Origin: a bacterium
GTDB lineage: Bacteria > Zixibacteria > MSB-5A5 > GN15 > FEB-12
Assembly (NCBI GenBank): GCA_016708025.1
Contig: JADJGQ010000004.1
Coordinates: 62,001-126,000, forward strand
Direction: 5' to 3'
Length of the DNA stretch: 64,000 nt
Part shown: positions 35,294 through 44,226 of the stretch, piece by piece
How positions within the stretch are numbered: the first letter of the stretch is position 1
Layout: each line of letters starts with the position of its first letter
The notes under the pieces: model-generated
Seen by the model: only the letters and a program-made list of their open reading frames with translations
Database searches by the model: none
What the model was told of the DNA's origin: nothing
Made by a program: the position numbers and the translations under genes

Positions 35294-36692
35294 CCGGTTT
35301 CAGAGTGATAAAGTAATGTTTGGTCGATTCAAGAAACTGCATTTCGTCGGAATAGGCGGCGCGGGGATGTCCGGCATCGCGGAGATATTGGTCAACCTGG
35401 GGTACCAGGTGAGCGGCTCGGACAGTAATCCGAGCGAGATGACCGAATATCTGGCGAAGCTCGGGATAACGATCCAGAACTCGCATGTCGCCGAGAATGT
35501 CGAGGGGATCGATGTGGTGGTTATCTCATCGGCGATCAACCCGAATAATCCGGAAGTGCAGGAAGCGCGGCGTCGCGGGATCCCGGTGATCAAACGAGCC
35601 GAAATGCTCGGCGAATTGATGCGGCTGAAGTTTTCTATCGGCGTCGCGGGGACGCACGGCAAAACAACGACGACTTCGATGATCGGCCGGATATTGCAGC
35701 ATGCCAACCTGATGCCGACGCTGATCGTCGGCGGTGTGGTAGCAGAACTGGGGACCGGCGCGGCGCTTGGTACCGGTGATTACCTGGTGGCTGAGGCGGA
35801 TGAATATGACAAGTCGTTTCTCGCAATGTTCCCGAGTATGGCGGTGGTGCTGAATGTCGAACCGGATCATCTCGAGTGCTACAACGGGATGGAGGATCTG
35901 CTTGGGTCATTCCTGACGTATATCAACCGCGTTCCGTTTTACGGCTCGGCGATCATTTCGGCGGATGATCCGAATATTCAGTCGTTCCGCGGCAAGATCA
36001 GCCGTCCGTACGCGACGTTTGGATTTAGCAATGACGCAGATTATCGCGCGGTGAATATCACGCTGGAGCCGAGTCGGACAATGTTCTCGGTTTATCACAA
36101 GCAGGATCTGCTGGGGGATATCATCCTTCGGGTGCCAGGGAGACATAATGTCGCGAATGCGCTGGCCTCGATAGCGGCCTGTCGCGAGCTGGATGTGCCG
36201 TTTGCGCCGATAGCCGATGCACTGCGGGATTTCCGCGGAGTGGGTCGTCGATTCGAGCAGATAGCCGAGGTGAATCGGATACTGGTGATCGATGATTACG
36301 CGCATCATCCGACAGAGATCAAGGCGACATTGAGCGCGGCGAAAGATGTCTATCCGGACCGTCGGATCATAGCCATTTTCCAGCCGCATCTGTTCAGCCG
36401 TACGCAGCAGTTTGCATCGGAGTTCGCGCAGGCATTGGCGCTGGCGGACCAGGTGATCCTGACGGATATCTATCCGGCGCGCGAACAACCGGTCCCGGGG
36501 GTTACCTCAGAGTTGATCCGAAAAGAAGCAGAGAAGATCGGCGCGAAACAGTTCCAGTGTGTTGGAGTCAAAGAGAACGCGCTGGACGCGGTGGTGAAGA
36601 TGGCGCAACAGGGAGATGTGATCATTACGATCGGCGCCGGTTCGATCACGCATATCAAACATCTGATCGTGGAGAAGATCAAGGCTCTCTAA
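35259..36692 (+). CDS. murC: UDP-N-acetylmuramate:L-alanine ligase
   Basis: First Mur ligase, adding L-alanine to UDP-MurNAc. 477 residues: HFVGIGGAGMSGIAEILVNLGYQVSGSD, SSAINPNNPEV, ATP loop VAGTHGKTTTTSMIGRIL, EADEYDKSFL, NVEPDHLECY, VPGRHNVANALA, VIDDYAHHPTEIKATL and FQPHLFSRTQQFASEFA. GTG 35259, overlapping murG by 35 bases, has GGGAG six bases before it and is preferred; ATG 35316 would shorten the protein by 19 residues. Confidence 0.96.
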   Translation: MTIEQLTTKAVNRFQSDKVMFGRFKKLHFVGIGGAGMSGIAEILVNLGYQVSGSDSNPSEMTEYLAKLGITIQNSHVAENVEGIDVVVISSAINPNNPEVQEARRRGIPVIKRAEMLGELMRLKFSIGVAGTHGKTTTTSMIGRILQHANLMPTLIVGGVVAELGTGAALGTGDYLVAEADEYDKSFLAMFPSMAVVLNVEPDHLECYNGMEDLLGSFLTYINRVPFYGSAIISADDPNIQSFRGKISRPYATFGFSNDADYRAVNITLEPSRTMFSVYHKQDLLGDIILRVPGRHNVANALASIAACRELDVPFAPIADALRDFRGVGRRFEQIAEVNRILVIDDYAHHPTEIKATLSAAKDVYPDRRIIAIFQPHLFSRTQQFASEFAQALALADQVILTDIYPAREQPVPGVTSELIRKEAEKIGAKQFQCVGVKENALDAVVKMAQQGDVIITIGAGSITHIKHLIVEKIKAL

Positions 36693-36718
36693 GAGAGTCG
36701 TGAGCAGGGAAGCTCGTC

Positions 36719-37756
36719 ATGTTCAGTAAAGAGATCCGTGTTTTGTTGGGAATGATAATCGTCTGCGGTGCATCGGCAGTCGCGCTGGTGCAGTACACGG
36801 ATATTTGTCGACTCAACGCGGTGACGATCAACGGCGAGAAGGTACGTCGGGTCGAGGATCTCGGGCTGTTGGCGACCAAGCCGATCGTCTTCCAGCCGGT
36901 GGATAGCCTGGCGGATGCATTGATGACGCGTCGCGGGATCACCAAGGTAGATATCGACTACAAGCTTCCCAATTCGATACGCATCACCACCAATGAGCTT
37001 GAACCGGTCTGCTATCTATTGGACAGCAAGACGGGGATCATCTATGGCGTTGAGGAATCCGGTCGCGTGGTGCCGTGTGAATTGCAGGGGATCGACTGGA
37101 ACGCTCCGCTTTTCACCGGTGTGGCGGTAAAGCGATTACATGAGTATCCGCCCGATGGGCGCGTGATGCAGATCCTGAATCAGATGCGTCGGCTGAAAGA
37201 GACCGAGCCGCGGCTGTATCGCGAGATAGAAGAGATCGATCTGAGCCGCACTGAATATGCGACACTGGTTCTGGCGAACAAGCCGTACCGGTTGAAACTT
37301 CAGTCGGAAGAGTTTGCCGAAAAGTATATCGGCTTCGATCAGTTCATGATGACGTTTCGTCCTGAGACGGACAGCGTCACCTCGTTCGACCTGACGTACA
37401 CCGATATGATCATTCGGCAGGGGTATACCGAGCCGAAGGAAAAGCCGGTGATCGATACCTCTGAAGTGAATGACAAAGCGGCGATCATCGATGATGCGGA
37501 TATGCTGCAGGCCTCGATCAGCAATGAGATAGTCAATAAACGGCAGGCGGCGGTAACACCGGCGAAAAAGCCGGCCGCAAAGTCGACTGCATCGGCGGTC
37601 TCCAAGAAAAAGTCGACCGGCAAAAAGAGTCCGGCTGTCACGAATAAGAAGAAGAGTTCTACAGGAGCGAAGGGGAAAACGACCAGCTCCAAGAGTGGCA
37701 CGACGAAAAAGAGCACATCGGGCAAAACCACAACGAAAGGCGCCAAGCGTGGCTGA
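36719..37756 (+). CDS. ftsQ: FtsQ/DivIB-like division protein with basic C-terminal tail
   Basis: 345 residues in the ftsQ position between murC and ftsA. A single N-terminal membrane segment (about residues 7-25) is followed by a POTRA-like part (ICRLNAVTINGEKVRRVEDLGLL ... DSLADALMTRRGITKVDIDYKLPNSIRITTNELEPVCYL) and a beta domain ending near residue 250. FtsQ links FtsL/FtsB to the divisome from the periplasm. The last 60 or so residues are unlike any FtsQ I know: a lysine-, serine- and threonine-rich low-complexity tail (KKPAAKSTASAVSKKKSTG and similar). AGGGAAG precedes the ATG. The tail overlaps the start of ftsA. Confidence 0.85.
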   Translation: MFSKEIRVLLGMIIVCGASAVALVQYTDICRLNAVTINGEKVRRVEDLGLLATKPIVFQPVDSLADALMTRRGITKVDIDYKLPNSIRITTNELEPVCYLLDSKTGIIYGVEESGRVVPCELQGIDWNAPLFTGVAVKRLHEYPPDGRVMQILNQMRRLKETEPRLYREIEEIDLSRTEYATLVLANKPYRLKLQSEEFAEKYIGFDQFMMTFRPETDSVTSFDLTYTDMIIRQGYTEPKEKPVIDTSEVNDKAAIIDDADMLQASISNEIVNKRQAAVTPAKKPAAKSTASAVSKKKSTGKKSPAVTNKKKSSTGAKGKTTSSKSGTTKKSTSGKTTTKGAKRG

Positions 37757-38972
37757 TGAACAGATCATAGCGGCGCTGGATATCGGGACGACCAAAGTGG
37801 TCGCTCTGGTTGGCGAGATGGATGAGCGTGGCGGCATCTATGTGATCGGCCATGGAATCTCACCGGCAGAGGGACTTCGCCGTGGTGTCGTGGTGGACAT
37901 GGACAAGACCGTGCGCTCGATCCAGAAAGCGGTTGAAGATGCGCAGATGGTATCCGGAACGGTGATCGATCGGGTGACGGTCGGGATCGCCGGAGAACAT
38001 GTGCGGTCGATCAACAGCCATGGTGTGGTGGCGGTGAGCCGCTCGGATAAAGAAGTAACGCCGGCGGATGTGCAAAAGGCAATTGAAGCGGCGCGAACGG
38101 TGGCGATACCGGCTGATCGCGAGATCATCCATGTCATTCCGCAGGAATTTTCCGTGGATGACCAGAATGGCGTGAAAGATCCGACGGGGATGTCAGGAGT
38201 GCGGCTCGAAGTGGAAGCGCATATCGTGACTGCCTCGGTGACGACGGCGCGGAATATCTATCGCGCACTGGAGCGTTGCCGCCTGGGAATCGACCATATC
38301 GTGCTGGAGTCGCTCGGATTGGCGAATATCCATCTGACACCGCGTGAAATGAACACCGGGGCAGTGATAATAGATATCGGCGGGGATATCACGAATATGG
38401 CGCTCTTTTATGATGGGGCGATCCGGAGTACGGCGGCGATACCGCTGGGGTCACGGAATGTGACGAACGATATCGCGATCGGATTGCGGACGACGCTCGA
38501 TCAGGCGGAAGAGCTGAAGATCGGCTATGGCGCGGCGCTGGCCTCGATGGTCGATCCGGAAGAGATGGTGAATGTGACGGGAGTGGGGGGGAGAGCGAGC
38601 CGGGATATCTCGCGCAATGTGCTGGCCTCGATCGTTGAGCCGCGGATGGAAGAGATCCTTTCGCTGATCGCGCGCGAACTGAAGAAGATCGGGCGGAGTG
38701 ACAATATCGCGGCGGGGATGGTGTTGACCGGGGGCGGGTCGATGTTGCCGGGGACGGTTGAATTGGCGGAGCAGTTGTTTGATGTGCCGGTCCGACTTGG
38801 GCAGGTCAAAGGGCTGACGCATGTACCCGACGAACTGAATTCAGTCCGTTTTGCGACGGCGCACGGACTCTTGTTGTACGGATTTGCGAACGAAGCGAAT
38901 GCAGCAACCTCGAGCGGCGCCGTCAAAGGGTGGTGGAAGCGGATCGAGGGCTGGATCACGAAACAGTTTTAG
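37749..38972 (+). CDS. ftsA: FtsA, actin-like divisome protein
   Basis: 407 residues, actin fold with the FtsA-specific SHS2 (1C) subdomain. It tethers FtsZ to the membrane. Seen: IIAALDIGTTKVVALVGE (phosphate 1), GLRRGVVVDMDKTVRSIQKAVEDAQ, VTVGIAGEHVRSINSHGVVAVS, AVIIDIGGDITNMALFYDGAIR (phosphate 2), VLTGGGSMLPGTVELAEQLF and an amphipathic C-terminus GWWKRIEGWITKQF, the membrane-targeting helix. GTG 37749 overlaps the ftsQ stop and gives MADEQIIAALDIG; an upstream GTG at 37695 lies in the basic-tail coding region and is unlikely. Confidence 0.95.
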   Translation: MADEQIIAALDIGTTKVVALVGEMDERGGIYVIGHGISPAEGLRRGVVVDMDKTVRSIQKAVEDAQMVSGTVIDRVTVGIAGEHVRSINSHGVVAVSRSDKEVTPADVQKAIEAARTVAIPADREIIHVIPQEFSVDDQNGVKDPTGMSGVRLEVEAHIVTASVTTARNIYRALERCRLGIDHIVLESLGLANIHLTPREMNTGAVIIDIGGDITNMALFYDGAIRSTAAIPLGSRNVTNDIAIGLRTTLDQAEELKIGYGAALASMVDPEEMVNVTGVGGRASRDISRNVLASIVEPRMEEILSLIARELKKIGRSDNIAAGMVLTGGGSMLPGTVELAEQLFDVPVRLGQVKGLTHVPDELNSVRFATAHGLLLYGFANEANAATSSGAVKGWWKRIEGWITKQF

Positions 38973-39010
38973 GAAACAGGAACAGGTTAAGCGCTAGAGA
39001 GGAACCAATC

Positions 39011-40447
39011 ATGCTGGAGAGCAAACATCAGTTCAACCTGGCGGCCGATTATGTCGGCTACGCCAACATCAAGGTCGTCGGTGTGGGAGGCGGCGGCGGG
39101 AATGCGATCAATCGGATGATCCAGAACAATCTGCGCGGCGTGGAATTCATCGCCATCAATACCGATGCGCAGGTGCTGGATCAGAGCATGTCCGAGAAGA
39201 AAATTCAGATCGGTCGCGAGATCACGAACGGTCTTGGCGCCGGAGCGAATCCGGATGTCGGCCGGAAAGCGGTGGAAGAGTCGCGCGCCGAGGTGATGCG
39301 CGAGATCGGCACGCCGAACCTGGTCTTCATCACCGCCGGTATGGGTGGTGGCACCGGAACCGGCGCCGCTCCGGCTGTGGCTGAATTGGCCAAGCTGTCG
39401 GGTGCATTGACGGTAGCTATCGTCACGACGCCGTTCCGGTTCGAAGGAAAGCAGCGGATGAACCGCGCTGAGTCCGGATTGGCGGAGTTGAAAAGCAAAG
39501 TTGATACGCTGATCACGATCCCGAATGAGCGGCTGCTGTCGATCGTCGACAAAAAGACGACGTTGTCGGATGCCTTTGCGACCGCCGATGAAGTGTTGCA
39601 CCAGGCGACCAAAGGGATATCGGACCTGATCACGATCCCCGGATTGATCAACTGCGATTTTGCCGATGTCCGCACAGTGATGCGTGAGATGGGTGATGCG
39701 TTGATGGGGACCGGTTCGGGCAAGGGAGAGGATAAAGCAAGTGAAGCGGCCCGCGAGGCGATCTCATCGCCGTTGTTGGGTGATGTATCGATCAGAGGCG
39801 CGCGCGGCGTGCTCATCAATGTGACCGGCGGCGAAGATATGACGCTGTTTGATGTCAATACGGCGACCTCGCTCATCTACGAAGAAGCGGGCGACAGTGC
39901 GAATATCATCTTCGGGGCGGTGATCGATCCGACGATGAATGATGAAATGCAGGTGACGGTGATCGCGACCGGACTTGGCGAAGAGATGCCGAAAGCGAAG
40001 CCGGTTCTGGTCGAAGAGAAAAAGCCGGAGCCGGTTCGTCCGGTGGCCCAGGCTGTACCGGCCGAAGAGATGTCGTTGTTTACGCAGCCGACGGTGAATC
40101 AGCCGATAGAGCAGGTTGCTCCGCCGGCGCCAGTTGTGCCGCCCGCGCCGAAAGCGCCGATGGCTCCGCCTGCACAGCCGGTGTTCGACGCGCCGAATTA
40201 TTACGCGCCGTTTGCGGATGAAGGTGTGACCGGGCCGGTTGAGGAAGTGGAAGAAGAGATGGCGACGGTGTCACCATCGGTGCCGGAATACACGCCGGAA
40301 TCAGGCAACGGGAATGGTCATGGAAACGGAAATGGAAATGGCCATGCCAATGGAAATGGACATTCGAACAAGTATCGTGTGCCGAACTTCAGTGAAGATG
40401 ACCGGACTATCCCGGCGTATTTACGCAGACTGAGAGGTCAGCGCTAA
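39011..40447 (+). CDS. ftsZ: FtsZ, tubulin-like division GTPase
   Basis: 478 residues. GTPase domain: IKVVGVGGGGGNAINRMI, GVEFIAINTDAQ, tubulin signature GMGGGTGTGAAPAVA, TTPFRFEGKQRMNRAESGL and the synergy loop NCDFADVRTVM. The linker (about residues 330-455) is proline- and alanine-rich and ends in a stretch built of N, G and H (GNGHGNGNGNGHANGNGHS). The last residues DDRTIPAYLRRLRGQR match the conserved C-terminal peptide that binds FtsA and other partners. ATG 39011 follows AGAGAGGAA; a longer frame from 38930 is an artefact of overlap with ftsA. Last gene of the cluster. Confidence 0.97.
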   Translation: MLESKHQFNLAADYVGYANIKVVGVGGGGGNAINRMIQNNLRGVEFIAINTDAQVLDQSMSEKKIQIGREITNGLGAGANPDVGRKAVEESRAEVMREIGTPNLVFITAGMGGGTGTGAAPAVAELAKLSGALTVAIVTTPFRFEGKQRMNRAESGLAELKSKVDTLITIPNERLLSIVDKKTTLSDAFATADEVLHQATKGISDLITIPGLINCDFADVRTVMREMGDALMGTGSGKGEDKASEAAREAISSPLLGDVSIRGARGVLINVTGGEDMTLFDVNTATSLIYEEAGDSANIIFGAVIDPTMNDEMQVTVIATGLGEEMPKAKPVLVEEKKPEPVRPVAQAVPAEEMSLFTQPTVNQPIEQVAPPAPVVPPAPKAPMAPPAQPVFDAPNYYAPFADEGVTGPVEEVEEEMATVSPSVPEYTPESGNGNGHGNGNGNGHANGNGHSNKYRVPNFSEDDRTIPAYLRRLRGQR

Positions 40448-40530
40448 CGCCGAGATAGCACGACATAAAAATGTTGATCCACCCTGATCAACTCGTAGCG
40501 TAACTGCTACTGTATTTTGGTTCCTCCACA

Positions 40531-40570
40531 AGCCGTCGGTTCAACTACCCTACCGACGGCTTTATTATTT
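40531..40570 (+). terminator. Terminator after ftsZ
   Basis: AGCCGTCGGT (40531-40540) pairs with ACCGACGGCT (40552-40561) around an 11-base loop and is followed by TTTATTATTT. It closes the dcw transcript 84 bases after the ftsZ stop. Confidence 0.88.
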
Positions 40571-40689
40571 GTGGGCGAACGGGTCGCCCTATTGGCGGCA
40601 GTCTACACTATTGTGCGGGTTTTACAACGGGAGATTTTACCCACCCGGCTAAGTTGTTGGGGATAAGCAAGATATTTTTATGGTGGGCT

Positions 40690-40842
40690 GGGCAAGCGGG
40701 TTGCGGTAGAAGGGGGAGTATCCGGGCTAACAGCCGGATACACAGCTCTTACTGAGCTGGGTGACAACTCCTCCCTCCTTGTGCTATAGGATAGTAGATG
40801 TGTCGAATACCGCCGGGTCGCTCCCCCCGGCGGTTTGTTTTT
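40690..40842 (+). ncRNA. Candidate structured RNA ending in a terminator
   Basis: Between the ftsZ terminator and a second terminator lies a non-coding stretch with nested pairing: AAGG-GGGAG near 40710-40718 pairs with CTCCC-T-CCTT near 40771-40780 and encloses two hairpins, TATCCGG...CCGGATA (40719-40740) and CAGCTC-TTACT-GAGCTG (40742-40759). The layout resembles a multibranched small RNA. I do not recognise a family (not 4.5S, tmRNA or tRNA). No strong promoter is visible upstream. Confidence 0.35.
40809..40842 (+). terminator. Strong rho-independent terminator
   Basis: ACCGCCGGG (40809-40817) pairs with CCCGGCGGT (40826-40834), followed by TTTGTTTTT. No gene ends immediately before it, so it probably ends a non-coding transcript. 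Confidence 0.85.
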
Positions 40843-40906
40843 GCCCATCAGCGCCATCTATCAGAAAGCCATGACTGCGTGTCTTTACGGTGGGCGGGCG
40901 AGGGAA

Positions 40907-40936
40907 TTGACAAATTGGACTCAATAGGTATATTAT
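40907..40936 (+). promoter_or_regulatory. Sigma70-type promoter before the S8 peptidase remains
   Basis: TTGACA at 40907-40912 with TATATT at 40929-40934 (16-base spacer) or TATTAT at 40931-40936 (18-base spacer). The ATG of the broken protease lies 62 bases further on. Confidence 0.7.
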
Positions 40937-40997
40937 ACCTTACGGTTCGCGGCCGAATTCTCAGACGAACACAACCAATAAACATAGGCGAAACGTC

Positions 40998-41282
40998 ATG
41001 AAGTCATTACGTCCGGGCATAGGTGCGACCCTGATTGCCTTCATCATTCTTCTGGCCTGTTCATCCGACAAGAATCCAGTTTCGCCAAAACCGCCGGATA
41101 ATCCGGTGGTGCTCGACACCGGTGGGATTTCCCAGATCCCTGGGAACTCGTCGGATACAGCCGCAAAAGTCCTGCCGGACATCCCTTGTCATCCCGCACC
41201 GCAGGATCAGATGGATGATGATGGATTTATGCGGACGCGGTTGAGCGCGAGCTGCATCCAGAGGCGACCCTGGGGGAACTAA
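40998..41282 (+). pseudogene. Subtilisin-like lipoprotein, N-terminal fragment
   Basis: From ATG 40998 it encodes a lipoprotein signal (ATLIAFIILLACSSDKNP, lipobox LLAC) and a proline-rich linker. Sense is lost near 41235, where the coding sense jumps to another frame (VERELHPEATLGELNAALHS). With the next three pieces it forms one S8 peptidase gene of about 990 codons that is no longer in one frame. Confidence 0.6.
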
Positions 41283-41965
41283 ACGCGGCGCTGCACTCGA
41301 ACAGGCGGTGGTGACATTTGCCAATCCCAGGGAAGTTGATCTGGCGTTGCGAATTCCGGAAGTGGTCTGATGAGACGCGAAGCGAACTCAGTAGCGGCAC
41401 GACTGATGGCGACAGGAGCGTTTTTGGCGGTATTCCCGGAACGCGGCAGGGCTGATGGTGGAGGATATCCTCGCACCCGGCACGGACTATACGACGTGGG
41501 AGTATTTGACACGCATCAAGATGCCGGCGGCATGGAACGCCAGAGGTTTGGCGGAGCGGCTGGGCGAACAAGTGACGGTGCTGGTGGCAGACAAGTATGC
41601 CTCACCGAACAGGCATAGCGATATACCCGCGCAGAGGTTCCTGTCGACATCGGGAACGTATGAGAACACACCGTTGTCGAGCGGGAGTATTCCGGGGAAT
41701 CATGGTTTCCATGTGTGCGGAATTCTGGCTGCCTCGCTGGATGGTGACCAGGGGACCGGTGCCCATCCAGGGAATGCGGTCCTGCTTGATCTTCAGTCCT
41801 TGTCGGTGGGAGGGCAGTTGTTTCGTGAAGTCATAGACAACCTGCGGGACCAGCTTCCGACCACAGGGCGATTCCTGGTCAACACCTCACTGGGATATAA
41901 TTCGACGATTAGCGAATTTTCAAAACTACAGCGCGCGTATGATGCGATCTACTGGCGAGCATATT
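41236..41965 (+). pseudogene. Subtilisin-like peptidase, prodomain and Asp/His part
   Basis: At least four frame changes occur here: ELHPEATLGELNAALHS, then AVVTFANPREVDLALRIPEVV, then SDETRSELSSGTTDGDRSVFGGIP, then (from about 41450) MVEDILAPGTDYTTWEYLTRIKMPAAWNARG. The last piece carries the S8 catalytic region: QVTVLVADKYASPNRHSD for the Asp block and GNHGFHVCGILAAS for the His block (usually HGTHVAGI). Confidence 0.6.
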
Positions 41966-43606
41966 GCGGCGCCGCACCAGGATCGATTTCTTCATTGTAC
42001 GTCGGCGGGGAACAGGGGGCAACAATCCGACGATACGCGGTTCTCCCATTGGAACTCACCGTTCACGATGGCATCTCACTTCGCGACCCCACAGGAGATG
42101 GCACCCATAGGCGATCACACGGTGGCAGAAGTGGCCAATCTGGTACTGTACGCGCAGCAGGTTTACGCCAGTACTCCGTCGGCGCAGAGTCCTCTGACCA
42201 ATGTCGTCGTTGTGGGGAACAGTGATTATGCTGGTGCCAAAGCGCCGGAATCATGTGAACCGTCAGATGTGCGGGTTCTCGGAGACGATATCTACAATGT
42301 CTGCGCAGTGGCGGAGATAGCCGGCGGCGATGCCGGGTGTCAGGTGGAGACTGGTGAGTTGCGTGCGAAATACAGCGGTACGTCGATGGCGACACCCCAG
42401 GTCACGGGATTGGCCGCCTACCTCTGGAATCTCAGACCGGAACTAACGGTGAGTGAGGTCATATCGACCATCATTAACAACTTCCATGAAACTGATCCGA
42501 TGATCCCGGGTCGGGTCGATGCTTATCAGTGCGTGACGTCGCTGGATCACAGTCTGGCGGATAGTCCAATTCGCCGTGAGCTTTTTGATGTTGCCGGGAC
42601 AACTCCGGTTCCTGGAAGCAATCGATCGTTCGATGAGAACGATTTGCAATTGTATTTCGACCAGTTCAGGGCGATCCAGGAGGCTCGTGAGAATCAGACC
42701 GGCAGGACTTACGATAACTCCCGCTATGACTTGAACGGCAATGGTATTACCACGATCGATTCGCTGTGGATCGATTACGAAACCCAGAGATTCGATCTGG
42801 ATGTCAATTCGCCGCCCTATTATGCGCTTGAAGTGGCCCAGACAATTGAAAGGCAGAACATCAAGTACAATGAGACCGAACTTTCTGATCTGGATATTCT
42901 CTGCTACTATGCCTATTCGCCGCTCTACAGCGGCGACGAACAGAAGCGGACGGAACTCTGTCTGCCGTGCCTTGGGGAGTTCGAACTTCAACTCAACATA
43001 GCGAATGAAATACACACTGGACAGCCGGAACTGCTGACAGTCAAGTTAGTGCGCAAGCCATCGGCGGATGTAACACTCAACGCTCCTGGAGTTACCATCA
43101 CTGTCGACGTACTGGATGGCGTTGCGTCGATACCCGAAGGAACGACCGACAACAATGGTGAATTCACCACTGAAATAAGCGCCGACGGAACACAGCAAGA
43201 AGTCGAAATTCACGTGGAGGCGTTCTTGAATGATGTGTTGGTTGATTCGCTGACTATTGCGCCGAGTGTGGTAGCGGAGGCGACAGTGACGATAACCGAT
43301 TGGAATTTATCTTACAAGTACTCTCATTTCGTTCAAGAGTGGGATGGTACTGTAGTCATTTGCGACCGAATAGACAACGAGGATGTTGTTCAGCTTCCAC
43401 TCATTGGTCACAGTGAAAACGCGTTTGCCTCCCAAGCCGGGCCATGCACAACGGATGAAGGTGCGACCTGCAACCTGATGCTCGACGCAAATTATCAGAC
43501 CGACGGGACTGCAACTGATAATGGGTCCTCAGCAGTCTTGTCTCATTCTTTTTACTCAAATCATTCTGGATCCGCCAAACCAAGTACTTGGCGATCAACA
43601 GGGTGA
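41939..43606 (+). pseudogene. Subtilisin-like peptidase, Asn/Ser part and downstream domains
   Basis: The longest intact piece. From about 41980 it holds the oxyanion Asn block SAGNRGQQS and the catalytic Ser block LRAKYSGTSMATPQVTGLAAYLWNLRP of peptidase family S8. A dockerin-like stretch (YDLNGNGITTIDSLWIDYETQRFDLDVNS) and Ig-like repeats follow. The first 15 or so residues are out of frame with the preceding piece. Sense is lost near 43560. Confidence 0.65.
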
Positions 43607-43994
43607 AGTCAGTACAAAAGAAACCGTGGTGATCCTCTTTGAAATCAAGGGGAATTGGATGCAGGTAGATTTGCAAGCCACTATGAATGTCGTTGCTTAT
43701 GCCCCCAAATTCACTTTCCCCCGACAGTCCTTCGTCTATAACGTTCTCGAATACTCCATTGAGGACGCTACACAGCCGCCTGGAAACGGCGCTCTCTTCT
43801 TAACGGCCAATAGTGGATCCGGGAGTAATCAATATGCACCGTTCCTACCGCCAGGGAAATACCGCCTTGCGTTTACACTGGAGAATTACCTGTATTTGTA
43901 TAACCAAAAGAACTTTTTGCCTCATCTTTCAAATGCAGAATGTGAGATTGGTGTCGATATAACTGTGACAATTACCTCTCCTTCAGGAGGTTGA
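43521..43994 (+). pseudogene. Subtilisin-like peptidase, C-terminal fragment
   Basis: From about 43560 the sense continues in this frame (IILDPPNQVLGDQQGEVSTKETVVILFEIKG ...) and ends VDITVTITSPSGG at 43994. Beta-rich, no FlgD-type sorting tail. There is no start signal of its own. Confidence 0.55.
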
Positions 43995-44226
43995 TCGGAG
44001 ACGATCTTGCGGATGAGGTGCGATGAATAGCGAGGTCACGTTGTAATGAAGTAGCTTGCTTCGCCCAGCAACTCGTCACCCTTCGACTGCGCTCAAGGCG
44101 ACGAGCGAATGGGATCGCAATGACGGTGGAAAGCAAACGGCAGACGGGGACGTCTGCCGCTCAAAGTGTCAGTAGCATTCGAGATTAGGATGCCAGCTTT
44201 CGCTGGCATGAGGCGGTAAAGTCCTG
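43995..44226. repeat. Intergenic repeats between the protease remains and pyrC
   Basis: Contains CACCCTTCGACTGCGCTCAAGG and TGGGATCGCAATGACGG, a GCAGACG palindrome copy (44137-44164), and GCCAGCTTTCGCTGGC, a seven-base hairpin at about 44192-44207. No gene. Confidence 0.55.

Noticed and set aside
37695..37748. Upstream extension of ftsA
   Set aside because: The basic residues come from reading the FtsQ tail codons in another frame; GTG 37749 gives the normal FtsA N-terminus.
40690..40842. Identification as 6S, SRP or tmRNA
   Set aside because: The SRP GGAAG tetraloop region, the tmRNA tRNA-like ends and a 6S long-rod fold are not seen.
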